The position numbers and the translations under genes are program-made. From Kibdelosporangium persicum (GTDB lineage: Bacteria; Actinomycetota; Actinomycetes; Mycobacteriales; Pseudonocardiaceae), in NCBI RefSeq assembly GCF_013280595.1, contig NZ_JAAATY010000030.1, positions 1-64,000 on the forward strand: a stretch of 64,000 nt of DNA. The letters are read 5' to 3'. Below the pieces are notes generated by a model, which ran no database searches, was not told the origin of the DNA, and saw only the letters and a list, made by a program, of their open reading frames with translations. Each line of letters begins with the position of its first letter. The stretch's first letter is position 1. Below are positions 28,471 through 40,700 of this stretch, in pieces.

Positions 28471-28776
28471 TTACTGGATGTTGACGTCGACGCTGGCCGG
28501 CAGGTCGATGCGCATCAGCGCGTCGACCGTCTTCGGCGTCGGGTCGAGGATGTCGATCAGACGCTTGTGCGTACGCATCTCGAAGTGCTCGCGCGAGTCC
28601 TTGTACTTGTGCGGCGAGCGGATGACGCAGTAGACGTTCTTCTCGGTCGGCAGCGGCACCGGCCCAACGACCCGAGCGCCGGTACGCGTCACGGTCTCGA
28701 CGATCTTGCGCGCGGAGGCGTCGATCGCCTCGTGGTCGTAGGCCTTGAGCCGGATGCGGATCTTCTGTCCCGCCAT
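28471..28776 (-). CDS. rpsJ: 30S ribosomal protein S10
   Basis: 101 residues from the ATG at 28776 ([20 protein letters not shown]), preceded by a GGAAGGAA ribosome binding site. S10 is a 30S head protein and, as NusE, a transcription antitermination factor. It is the first gene of the S10 operon and has a leader of about 110 bases down to an 18-base element shared with rpsL. Confidence 0.98.
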   Translation of the reverse strand: MAGQKIRIRLKAYDHEAIDASARKIVETVTRTGARVVGPVPLPTEKNVYCVIRSPHKYKDSREHFEMRTHKRLIDILDPTPKTVDALMRIDLPASVDVNIQ

Positions 28777-28886
28777 GGTGGCTTTGCCGTTCCTTCCGTG
28801 ATGTCCCTTGTCAGAGCTCTTGACCAGCCATTTCGCTGGTATCGGAGGCTCCGCTCCCCTGTTCACAAGTCATGGTTCCCGGTCCA

Positions 28887-28904
28887 CGAGGTCGGGCGTG
28901 TCGC
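28887..28904 (-). promoter_or_regulatory. 18-base leader element shared by the rpsJ and rpsL operons
   Basis: The sequence GCGACACGCCCGACCTCG (minus strand) occurs 111 bases before rpsJ and again, identically, at 33585-33602 before rpsL. It may mark the transcription start region or a common regulatory site. The rest of 28777-29178 (402 bases) holds no gene: the rpsJ promoter region is on the right of this element, and a hairpin behind tuf lies at 29057-29087. Confidence 0.5.
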
Positions 28905-29056
28905 GCCCGGCTCACAGACCGGTCCCACTGTCGTATGGATCTCGCGGGGAGAACCTGACGTCGTGGGACGGGCGGCCGGAAGCTCATCAGAATTTCCGGC
29001 ATAACCCTTTTTGTGTCTCACATGGCAGCGTTAACGCTCCACTGCCCTCGCGCGGA

Positions 29057-29087
29057 GGCGGCCGGTACCTTGCGGAACCCGGCCGCC
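29057..29087 (-). terminator. Possible terminator behind tuf
   Basis: A 9-bp GC stem (29057-29065 with 29079-29087) with a 13-nt loop, about 90 bases past the tuf stop. There is no U-run, as is common in GC-rich genomes. Confidence 0.5.
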
Positions 29088-29178
29088 CCACGACGAGCAA
29101 CCTATACAGGATGCCATACCGAAATATGGCGTCCAAATCGGGGTCGGTAACTGTGTCCGGCCCCTCTGGGGACCTAGA

Positions 29179-30372
29179 TCACTTGATGATCTTGGTCAGG
29201 GTACCCGCGCCGACGGTCCGGCCACCCTCACGGATGGTGAACCGCATGCCCTCGTCCATCACGATCGGCTGGATCAGCTGGACGGTCATCTTCGTGTCGT
29301 CGCCCGGCATGACCATCTCGGTGCCCTCGGGGAGGGTCACGACGCCGGTCACGTCGGTCGTACGGAAGTAGAACTGCGGGCGGTAGTTCTGGAAGAACGG
29401 CGTGTGACGGCCACCCTCGTCCTTGGACAGGATGTAGACCTGCGCCTCGAACTCGGTGTGCGGGGTCGAGGTGCCCGGCTTGGCCACGACCATGCCGCGC
29501 TCGACGTCCTCACGCTTGACACCACGGACCAGCAGACCGACGTTGTCACCGGCCTGGCCCTGGTCAAGGAGCTTGCGGAACATCTCGACACCGGTGACGG
29601 TGGTCTTGATGGCCTTCTCCTTGATGCCGAGGATCTCGACCTCTTCGTTGACGTTGACGACGCCACGCTCGATACGGCCGGTCACCACGGTGCCACGGCC
29701 GGTGATCGTGAAGACGTCCTCGATCGGCATCAGGAACGGCCGGTCGGTCTCACGCTGCGGCTCGGGGATGTTCTCGTCCACCGCGTCCAGCAGCTCGAGC
29801 AGCTTGGCGCCCCACTCCGGGTCGCCCTCGAGGGCCTTCAGCGCCGAGACGCGGACCACGGGCACGTCGTCGCCCGGGAACTCGTACTCGGTCAGCAGCT
29901 CGCGAACCTCGAGCTCGACGAGCTCCAGGATCTCCTCGTCGTCCACCATGTCGGCCTTGTTCAGCGCGACGATGATGTACGGCACGCCGACCTGACGGGC
30001 GAGCAGCACGTGCTCCTTCGTCTGCGGCATCGGGCCGTCGGTCGCGGCGACCACCAGGATCGCGCCGTCCATCTGGGCGGCACCGGTGATCATGTTCTTG
30101 ATGTAGTCAGCGTGACCCGGGCAGTCGACGTGCGCGTAGTGCCGCTTCTCGGTCTGGTACTCGATGTGAGCGATCGAGATGGTGATACCGCGCTGCTTCT
30201 CCTCCGGCGCCTTGTCGATCTCGTCGAACGGCGTGAAGGGGTTCAACTCCGGGTACTTGTCGTGCAAGACCTTGGAAATAGCCGCGGTGAGCGTCGTCTT
30301 GCCGTGGTCGATGTGACCGACGGTGCCGATGTTGACGTGCGGCTTGGTCCGCTCGAACTTCGCCTTCGCCAC
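29179..30372 (-). CDS. tuf: Elongation factor Tu
   Basis: 397 residues. The GTPase domain has GHIDHGKTT (about 19-27), DCPGH and NKAD; domains II and III follow, ending [15 protein letters not shown]. It delivers aminoacyl-tRNA to the ribosome. It is separated from fusA by 146 bases with a stem-loop, so it may have its own promoter as well as read-through. No obvious departure from consensus was seen. Confidence 0.98.
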   Translation of the reverse strand: MAKAKFERTKPHVNIGTVGHIDHGKTTLTAAISKVLHDKYPELNPFTPFDEIDKAPEEKQRGITISIAHIEYQTEKRHYAHVDCPGHADYIKNMITGAAQMDGAILVVAATDGPMPQTKEHVLLARQVGVPYIIVALNKADMVDDEEILELVELEVRELLTEYEFPGDDVPVVRVSALKALEGDPEWGAKLLELLDAVDENIPEPQRETDRPFLMPIEDVFTITGRGTVVTGRIERGVVNVNEEVEILGIKEKAIKTTVTGVEMFRKLLDQGQAGDNVGLLVRGVKREDVERGMVVAKPGTSTPHTEFEAQVYILSKDEGGRHTPFFQNYRPQFYFRTTDVTGVVTLPEGTEMVMPGDDTKMTVQLIQPIVMDEGMRFTIREGGRTVGAGTLTKIIK

Positions 30373-30477
30373 TGGATTGTCCTCCTGGACTTGTACTTGT
30401 CCGCCGGGGACGAAGAATAGGTTTCCTCTTCGTCCCGGCGGTTATCAGGGTCGGTTGTGCGGACCCCGGGGGGAACC

Positions 30478-30509
30478 CCGGAGAGCCCACACGCTGTGTG
30501 GTGCTCCGG
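30478..30509 (-). terminator. Stem-loop between fusA and tuf
   Basis: CCGGAG (30478-30483) pairs with CTCCGG (30504-30509), and inside it CCACAC (30487-30492) pairs with GTGTGG (30496-30501) around a triloop. It lies just past the fusA stop. It could be a partial terminator that lowers or separates tuf transcription, or a processing site. Confidence 0.5.
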
Positions 30510-30518
30510 TTTCCGGGG

Positions 30519-32618
<2,100 letters not shown>

Positions 32619-32660
32619 GAGAATCTTCCCCTGTCTTGCAGAGCTGTAGGACTGGCTATG

Positions 32661-33131
32661 TCACCAGCGGTAGTGGGCGAAGGCCTTGTTGGACTCCGCC
32701 ATCTTGTGCGTGTCCTCGCGGCGCTTGACGCTCGCCCCAAGGCCGTTGCTCGCGTCGAGCAGCTCGTTCATGAGGCGCTCGACCATGGTCTTCTCACGAC
32801 GGCTACGGGAGTAGCTGACCAGCCAGCGGAGGGCCAGCGTGGTGCTGCGGCCGGGCTTGACCTCGATCGGCACCTGGTAGGTCGCGCCACCGACACGGCG
32901 GGGCTTGACCTCGATGGCCGGCTTGACGTTGTCAAGCGCACGCTTGAGCGTGACGACCGGGTCGGTGCTCGTCTTCTCACGGGCACCCTCGAGCGCGCCG
33001 TAGACGATCCTCTCGGCCACCGAACGCTTGCCGTCCTTCAGCACCTTGTTGATCAGCTGGGTGACCAGCGGGGAGCTGTAGACCGGGTCGGAGATCAGCG
33101 GCCGCTTGGGGGCCGGTCCCTTGCGGGGCAT
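32661..33131 (-). CDS. rpsG: 30S ribosomal protein S7
   Basis: 156 residues beginning [20 protein letters not shown]. It organises the 30S head and the E site. The start overlaps the rpsL stop by one base. Confidence 0.98.
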   Translation of the reverse strand: MPRKGPAPKRPLISDPVYSSPLVTQLINKVLKDGKRSVAERIVYGALEGAREKTSTDPVVTLKRALDNVKPAIEVKPRRVGGATYQVPIEVKPGRSTTLALRWLVSYSRSRREKTMVERLMNELLDASNGLGASVKRREDTHKMAESNKAFAHYRW

Positions 33132-33505
33132 CAGCTCTTCTCCTTCTTCGCGCCGTAGCGGCTGCGAGCCTGCTTGCGGTTCTTCACGCCCTGCGTGTCC
33201 AGCGAGCCGCGGATGATCTTGTAACGAACACCCGGGAGGTCCTTCACACGGCCACCACGCACGAGCACCATCGAGTGCTCCTGGAGGTTGTGACCCTCAC
33301 CAGGGATGTAGGCGGTGACCTCGATGCCGCTGGTCAACTTGACACGGGCGACCTTGCGCAGCGCCGAGTTCGGCTTCTTGGGCGTGGTGGTGTACACACG
33401 CGTGCACACACCGCGCCGCTGCGGGCTCCCCTTGAGCGCCGCGGTCTTGGTCTTGGTGACCTTGTCCTGGCGGCCCTTACGGACCAGCTGCTGGATCGTG
33501 GGCAT
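33131..33505 (-). CDS. rpsL: 30S ribosomal protein S12
   Basis: 124 residues. The PNSALRK and GVRYKIIRG signatures are present. Lys43 ([10 protein letters not shown]) and Lys88 ([10 protein letters not shown]), the classical streptomycin-resistance positions, are wild type. First gene of the str operon (rpsL-rpsG-fusA-tuf). It carries the 18-base leader element about 80 bases upstream. Confidence 0.98.
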   Translation of the reverse strand: MPTIQQLVRKGRQDKVTKTKTAALKGSPQRRGVCTRVYTTTPKKPNSALRKVARVKLTSGIEVTAYIPGEGHNLQEHSMVLVRGGRVKDLPGVRYKIIRGSLDTQGVKNRKQARSRYGAKKEKS

Positions 33506-33584
33506 GGACCGGCTTTCTCTACGACTGCTTCTTCATGGCGGTTGTCCGTGGTTTTGCTGTGTTCCCCCTGGCCCCGCCGTAACC

Positions 33585-33602
33585 CGAGGTCGGGCGTGTC
33601 GC
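33585..33602 (-). promoter_or_regulatory. 18-base leader element upstream of rpsL
   Basis: Identical to 28887-28904 upstream of rpsJ. The surrounding 33506-33943 (438 bases) holds no gene: it must contain the rpsL promoter on one side and the promoter of the plus-strand toxin island on the other. I found no consensus -35/-10 pair there that I trust. Confidence 0.5.
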
Positions 33603-33943
33603 CCTTCCTCAGCGGCCCGAGCGGGACAGCGCCACATGGAACAACCGCGGCATCCCAACGGGGTTTGGGAGGACTCCGTGCCGGTTGTGTCGCGGTTCGC
33701 ACCGACGACAGGCACACGGAGCGGCCCGACATCAGTCAGGCACGATTAGCAAAGATACCTGGCCGGTTCGTCCCGGGCAAAACGGGGGTCGCCGTCACCG
33801 CCATACCAGGTGAACACCGCCTGGACGGCCGGTTGTTCCAGGTCCATACCATTGATTGGGCCGATCCGCGGACCGGCGTCCGCAGGCCCCGGTACATTCC
33901 GCAAGTCAGCTGTCACCGATCGCGAGCCGGGGGGCGTAGCGCG

Positions 33944-34459
33944 TTGTCCGAACCGGATTTCGAAGCCGAGCGTCAGGCCGAGCGCAACGCCGAGTTGCGC
34001 CGCCAGGTCGACCAGATGATGGACGAGGTGCGCAGGCGTACCGAGGAGCTCAAAGAGGCGCAGGCCCGGATGAGCGCGCTGACCGGCGAGGCGCAGTCCG
34101 ACGACGGCGTCGTGCGGGCCAGAGTGGACATGACCGGGCAGCTGACCGAGCTGACGCTGACGTCACGCGCGTTCGACCGCGGCACCCCGGAGCAGTTGGC
34201 GGCGGAGATCACACGGGTGGTCCGCAAGGCCGCGGCCGGCGTGCGCACCGAGGTGCACCGTGAGGCGAGCCAGTTCACCCCGGACGAGGACATGATCGAC
34301 CTGCCGGACCTGGTGCCCGGCGCGCCGTCGTTCCGCGACCTGTTCCGGATCGAGTTACCGGACGACGACGAAGGTGAAACGCATTCGCCATCGTCGCCGT
34401 CAGAGCCGGTGGCGGACGACGACTACTACGGCAACCAGCAGATGTTCCGCCGGGACTGA
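33944..34459 (+). CDS. YbaB/EbfC-like small DNA-binding-type protein of a type VII locus
   Basis: About 171 residues. The N-terminal helix (EAERQAERNAELRRQVDQMM) resembles YbaB/EbfC proteins, then strands around GVVRARVDMTGQLTELTLTS, then an acidic, disordered tail. Such genes regularly stand immediately before WXG100 genes in actinomycetes; their role there is unknown. The start is uncertain: a TTG at 33944 (LSEPDFEAE) after a G-rich segment fits best. An upstream frame reaches into the rpsL promoter region and looks noncoding. It lies seven bases before the next ATG, so the two form an operon. Confidence 0.7.
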   Translation: MSEPDFEAERQAERNAELRRQVDQMMDEVRRRTEELKEAQARMSALTGEAQSDDGVVRARVDMTGQLTELTLTSRAFDRGTPEQLAAEITRVVRKAAAGVRTEVHREASQFTPDEDMIDLPDLVPGAPSFRDLFRIELPDDDEGETHSPSSPSEPVADDDYYGNQQMFRRD

Positions 34460-34466
34460 GGGGGTC

Positions 34467-34790
34467 ATGGCGATGAGCGGCGAGATGCTGATCAACCCGG
34501 ACGGAGTGCGCGGTGGCGCGGCCCGGCTGGACGGCGTCGGCGCGAACTTCACCGAGGACGCCGCCGCCCTGAAGTCGAAACTCCAGGCCGAAGGCCAGCC
34601 GTGGGGTGACGACGAGTCAGGCCAGAACTTCGCCAAGGACTACGTGCCCGCGGCGGACGCGGTCAGCAAGGCGGTCGGCGACGTGGCGGCGGCGCTGATC
34701 CAGATCGCCAAGAACCTGAAAACCCAGGCGGACGCCCAGCAGCAGACCGACAAGTCCAGCGCCCAGACGTTCGACAACACCCAGGTCTGA
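34467..34790 (+). CDS. WXG100 family protein
   Basis: 107 residues from the ATG at 34467 (MAMSGEMLINPDGVRGGAAR). Two helices are connected by the WGDDESGQNFAKDY turn, the actinomycete form of the W-x-G motif. WXG100 proteins are small ESX substrates or targeting partners. The gene ends three bases before the giant toxin and probably encodes its secretion partner (inference). Confidence 0.85.
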   Translation: MAMSGEMLINPDGVRGGAARLDGVGANFTEDAAALKSKLQAEGQPWGDDESGQNFAKDYVPAADAVSKAVGDVAAALIQIAKNLKTQADAQQQTDKSSAQTFDNTQV

Positions 34791-34793
34791 CCC

Positions 34794-37700
34794 ATGGCGA
34801 TCATGGAGCCCCCCGAGTTCGTCAAGGACATCGCGCCCTGGGTGCTCGGCGGTGAATGGCCCAAGGGCAACGAGGACGCGATGATCCGGCTCGCCGAGGT
34901 CTGGGAGGCGGCGGCGCAGGACATCGACGCGGCGATGAAGGCCGCGGACGGCGCGGTGAAAGAAGCGCGCGGTCACATGGAAGGTGAAGCCGCGCGGCAG
35001 TTCGACGAATTCTGGAAGAAGTTCGTCGAAGGCGACGAAGCGGCGTTCACGAAGCTGAAGGAAGGCTCGGAAGGGCTGGCGAAGGCGTGCCGCAACTGCG
35101 CGATGCAGATCGAGTACGCCAAACTCTCGATCTGGGCGGCGCTGGCGGCGTTGCTGATCCAGATCATCGCGATGACGGCGGCGGCGTTCGCCACCTTCGG
35201 CGGCTCGCTGGCCGGCATCCTGCCTGCGCAGCTGGCCACCCGCCAGGTGATCGTGACGATCTTCCGCAACCTGGTGCAGCGCCTGGGTGAGCAAGTGGGC
35301 AAGAGCCTGCTGCGCCGGATGATGTTCTCGGTGGCCACGGAGGTCGCCGCGAACGTCGCGATCGACGCGGGCATCCAGCTGTTCCAGATGGCCAAGGGAA
35401 CCCGGGAGGACTTCGACGCGGGCATGACCCTGGACGCGGCGAAGTCCGGCGCGATCAGCGGCGTGCTCGGCGGTGCGGTGTCGGCGGGCGCGGGCAAGGT
35501 CATGGGCGAGGGCCTCGGCGACGGCCTGGCCAAGAGCGTCGCGCGTGAAGCGGTGCAGGAAGGCGTGACCGGCGCGGCGGCGACCGCGGTCGAAGGCGCG
35601 ATGTCCGGCAACTTCAGCATGGAGAACGTGGCCCAGGGAGCCACCTCCGGCGCGGTCAGCGGCGGCCTGAGCGGCGCGAAACAGCACATCGCCGGGATGC
35701 CCGCGGACTTCGACGTACCCGAGGTGTCGGAGCAGACGGGCACGGAGTCCTCGGGGGTCGCGCCTTCTCCGACGCCTCGGCCTGTCCAGTCAGGCCCAGC
35801 CGAGTCCTCGGAGCCGTCTACTTCGGACAGCCCTGCTCCGCGTGCTTCGGCGTCCACGACCAGTTCGCTGAGCGGCTTCAGTCCCGCCGGGCCGAGCCCG
35901 GCGCCGAGCAGTACGGGCGGCTCAAGCCCTTCGGCGAGTCCGAGCGGCCCGGCCAGTGGCGGTTTCGCCGGTGGCGGTCCGGCTACCAGCGGTGGCGGCT
36001 TCGCCGGTGGGTCCAGTGGCGGCCTTCCCGGTGGGTCCCCGAGCAGCGGCGGCGGCCCGAGCAGCGGTGTAGGCAGCAGTGGAGCGAGTAGTAGCCCGGC
36101 TACCACCGGCGCCAGCGGCCCAAGTGGCGGCGCCAGCTCAGGCGGCGGCCCGGCCCCCAGCAGCGCCCCCGGTGGCGGCCCGAGCGCGAGCGGCGCCCCA
36201 GCAAGCGGCCCGGCCCCCAGCAGCGCCCCCGGTGGCGGCCCGAGCGCGAGCGGCGCCCCAGCAAGCGGCCCGGCCCCCAGCAGCGCCCCCGGTGGCGGCC
36301 CGAGCGCGAGCGGCGCCCCCGGCGGCAGCGGCCCAAGTGGCGGCGCCAGCTCAGGCGGCGGCCCGGCTGCCAGTGGCGGGACCAGTGGCCCGGGTGGCGG
36401 CCCGGCGGCCAGCAGCGGTCCTGGTGGTGGCCCAGCGTCCGGCGGGCTGGCGAGCGGCCCGGCCCCCAGCGGCGGTTCCAGTGCCGGCCCGAACCCGGGC
36501 GGCGCTCTCAGCGGCGGCAGCAGCCCCGGCAGCGGCCCGGTTCCTGGCAGCGGCGCGCCCGGTGGAAGTGCGTCACCCGGCGGTGGCCCGGCTCCTGGCG
36601 GTCCGTCGCCGACAGGCGCCCCGACCCCTGGTACTGGCGGCCCGGTGTCGGGTGGCGGTCCCACGCCCGGCGGGCCGCCCCCTGGCGGTAACCCCACACC
36701 GACCGGAGGCCTGGTCACCGGCACTCCGCCGCCAAGCGGCAGCCCTGTCACCAGCACTCCGACCCCCGGCGGCCCCACGCCGGGCGGGCCGACTCCTGGC
36801 GGAAACCCCACAGCGACCGGCGGACAGGTCACCGGCACTCCGCCCCCAGGCGGACCCGTTCCCGCAGGCAACAGCCCTGCCACCGGCACTCCCACCCCCG
36901 GCACTCCCACCCCCGGCGGGCCCACGCCGGGCGGGCCCACGCCGGGCGGGCCCACGCCGGGCGGGGCGACTCCTGGCGGAAACCCGACACCCGCAGGCGG
37001 TCCCACACCAACCGGCGGACAGGTCACCGGCACTCCCGCACCCGGGGGCCCGGGCGGGCTCACACCGGCGCCTACTGGCAGCGCCACCGGTGGACCGGTA
37101 AGCGGGCCTATGCCGATGGCCGCGGCACCGATGGCGGGCCCGACCGGCCCAGGGCCGACCTCGGGCGGTCCAACGCCTGGTCCGGGCGCATCTCCCGGTC
37201 AGCTGGGCGGCCCCGAGCGAGCCCCGCAACCGTCCAGCGGCACCGTGCCCGGCAATGCCGACCGTGGCCCTCACCCCACGCCCGACAGCGGCGAGCGCGG
37301 GCCCGCACCGCACGGCACGACGACATCGGGGACTGCCCCCGCCCCAACCCCAGCTCCACAGCCACACCCCACACCAGCGCCGCAACCACACCCCGCGCCC
37401 CAGCCACACCCCACACCGGTGCCCCAAAGCGGTCCGGGGCCGAACCTGTTCACCCCGGCGCAGGACCGTCCCATCCCGCCACTGCCGCACCGCAGTCCCG
37501 AGCCCGCAACGCATCCCGCGCCACCAGTCCACTCAGGACCTTCACCGCACCCTACGCACGACATCCCCATATCAGGACCGCACAGGTTCTCCGGTGACTT
37601 GGACGCGCCGCCCGCACGGGCCAGTGACGAGCGGCCCGCGCCGCGGCGGACGCCGGTCCCGCTGCCGGATCACTTGAAGGACCTCAAGAACTTCGTCACC

Positions 37701-40700
37701 CCGACTCAGTCGGGCATCGTCATCGCACGGCATGGCGGCGAGTTCCCGACGCACCGGCAGGCCGCGCAGATCGTGCCGCCGCATCCGACTCACTTCGTCG
37801 TCGACGTGCATGGCATGTCGGACAAGGTGATGGCCGGTGGCCGGGACCTCAACGCGAAGGACACCGCCGACGTCATCCGGGCGTCCGGGTGGGACGGCAA
37901 GCAGCCCGTCCTGCTCGTCGGGTGCCAGACCGGGTCCAAACCGGACGGGTTCGCCGCGCAGCTGTCCCGTGAGCTCGGCGGTGAGGTGACCGCGCCGACC
38001 AAAGACGCGTGGACCGACGACCGCGGGAACCTGTTCGCGAGCAGCTCGCACCAGGGCGCCAGGGACATGCGGCCCGGCTGGCCACCGAACGGCGAGTGGG
38101 CCACGTTCAAGCCGGACGGCACCAACACCGCGCACAAACAGTCCTCTCCCCCTGGGCACGTCCCCGACTGGCGCGCCGTCGGCGGTGAAGGGCCGGACCG
38201 GGCGTACCGCCGCGGCGAGGCGCCGGGCAGCAGCAACGGGCCCACGACGTCCAACCCTTCGTGGGCCGATCGGCTGGATCCGCCGGATTCTCCGCAGTCG
38301 CAGCGGAAACCCGCCGAGTCGGACGCCACGACGACGGCGGAGGTCAGGAAACCGACCATCGTCGCGCCCGAGGGCACGCCGCTGTTCTTCGAGAACAGGC
38401 CGGATTTCCGGGCTGCCCCGCACGACGTGCACCACATGCGGCAGTCGTACCCGCCGGACATGTGGGAGCGGGACGCCGAGCACATCGACGCGATCGTCGC
38501 GCGCAACCCGCACTTGGCCGTCATCCCCCGCGACCAGTTGATCGCCTTGCGCGGGCACACCGCCCAGCACACGTTCGACACGGTCAACAGGGCCCTGCGC
38601 GCCAACGACATTCCGACGTTGCGGCGGCACGAGGGCTACGTGAAGGTGATCAACTCCGCGTTGAACCACCTGCCGCCGTACCGGGGCGTGGTGCACCGCG
38701 TGATCAACACGTCCGACGCGCCGTTGCGGGCCAGCCAGTTCCCGATGCACGCGACCATCACCGAACGTGCGTTCCTGAGCACCTCACGGGGCGGCCCGAG
38801 CGACTTCCCCGGCAAGGTCGTGATGGAGATCCACTCGCTCACCGGCCGCGACATCTCCGCCGTGTCGCACCGCCCGAGCGAACGCGAGGTGTTGTTCCCG
38901 TCCGGCACCAGGTTCACGGTCGTCGGTACCGGCTACAACAAGGAAACCGGCACTTTCCACGTCCAGCTGCGCGAGGAACCGCCACTGCGGCCGTGGCGTC
39001 CGGTGGCCGGGTACCAGCAACAACCACGCCCGCAGGTCCTGCCGGTGCAGGGCCAGCAGATGCCGCGACACAACCAGTCTGTCTACAATGGACCGCAGCA
39101 GGGCGGGCCGTTGCCGCCCAACCAGCAGCGGCCGCCGATGCCGCCGCCACAACAGCATCGGCAGCAGTATCCGCCCCAGCAGCAGCCTGTCCGGCCGCCC
39201 GCGCCACAGCACGTCCAACAGCAGCAACCGGTCCGGCCACAGCCGTATCCGCAACAGCAGTATCAGCAACAGCACCGGCAGCAGCCGGCCCCGGTGCAGC
39301 AGCGGCCGCAGCCTTCGGTCCCCGACCGATCGCAGACGACGACGGCGTTGCCACGGCCGCTCGTCGAGCAGCCGCCGCCACCGATGCGGCAGGAGACGTA
39401 CACCGAGCCGGTCACCCAACCGCTGCGCAAGCCGGAGTACGACCACACCAGCAGCAGGCCGCAGGACGCGCCCGCGCCCGCCGCGGACGACTTCCTCGCC
39501 AGGATCGCGAACTCGCCGTTCGCCGACCATCCGGTGGCCGACGCACCGCCGCCGGACTTCAAGCGGGTCAAGCTCGACTACTTCGAGGACCAGGAACGCC
39601 TGCCACACGTCGTGGAGAACCTGCGCGGCACGCAGGCGGGCATCGCGATCTTCGGACCATCGGAGAAAGACCAGCGTCTGGGCGCGCGGGCGATCAAACC
39701 GATGCCCGGCTATTTCGTGGTGGACACGCACGGCCAGGCCGACGCGCTGCTGTCCAACGGCAAGCAGCTGAACGGCAACGACGTCGTCAACATCCTGAAC
39801 GCCCTGCCGCACAGCGTGTGGGACCGCAAGACACCGATCATCTTCACCGGCTGCAACTCCGGCAAGAACCCCAACGGCATCCCGGCGCACGTGGCCCGGC
39901 ACTTCGGCGTGGAGACGATCGCGCCGCGCACGGACACGTGGGTCGACGACAAGGGCAACATCTACGCCGCCGAGACGGCCCTCGAGCCCGGCAAGTCGAA
40001 GTGGCCGCCCAACGGCGAGTGGGCCCGCTTCGGCCCGGACGGCACTGGCAGGCCGACGTCGGACAGCCCGTACCCGCCTGGCCACACTCCGGACTGGGGC
40101 CTGCACGACACCCCGGCCGAACGCCCCCACGACGCCTTCCAACGCGGCGAGGACCCGACGCCGCCTCCGGCAAGGCTGACAGCGGACGACGTCCGTGCCT
40201 ACCTCGAACGCCCTGACGTCTCCGCGGCACTGGACCGCGCCGCGGAGACGAACTCGATGGTCGACGAGAAGAACAAGGCGGGCGAGATCGTCGCGCAGCA
40301 CCGCATCGCCGATGTCGTGCGGGAGCGGCTGGTTGACCACCCGGAACTGGTCGAGGCGATGACCAGGGCCGACTACCTCGAGCAGGCACTGCTCAACCAG
40401 CCGAAGACCATCGCGTCGCTGCTGTTGCAGCCCAAGGCGATCGACACCGTGGTCGGTGCGGTCAACGACGTCGACGCCGGTGCTCAGGCGGTGATCGACA
40501 CGGCGGCCAGGCAACCCGCGCAGTACACCCCGCTGACTTCGGAGCAGCTGGCGATATCCGCGGCCGTCGAGCGGCAGCTCAGCCGCGTCAAGCCGGGTGT
40601 GCACAACGTCCAGATCCCCATGAAGCCAGGGGAGACCGTCGAGTCCTACCTCGACGCCAGGTTCGAGGACGCACGGCAGGCTCGCCCCAAGCTCATCGAG

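Noticed and set aside
33131-33505. Streptomycin-resistance changes in S12
   Set aside because: Lys43 and Lys88 are both wild type.
33275-33943. Long upstream extension of the YbaB-like gene
   Set aside because: It would run antisense into rpsL and across its promoter region, giving Arg/Gly-rich sequence without conservation. The YbaB-like part starts near 33944.
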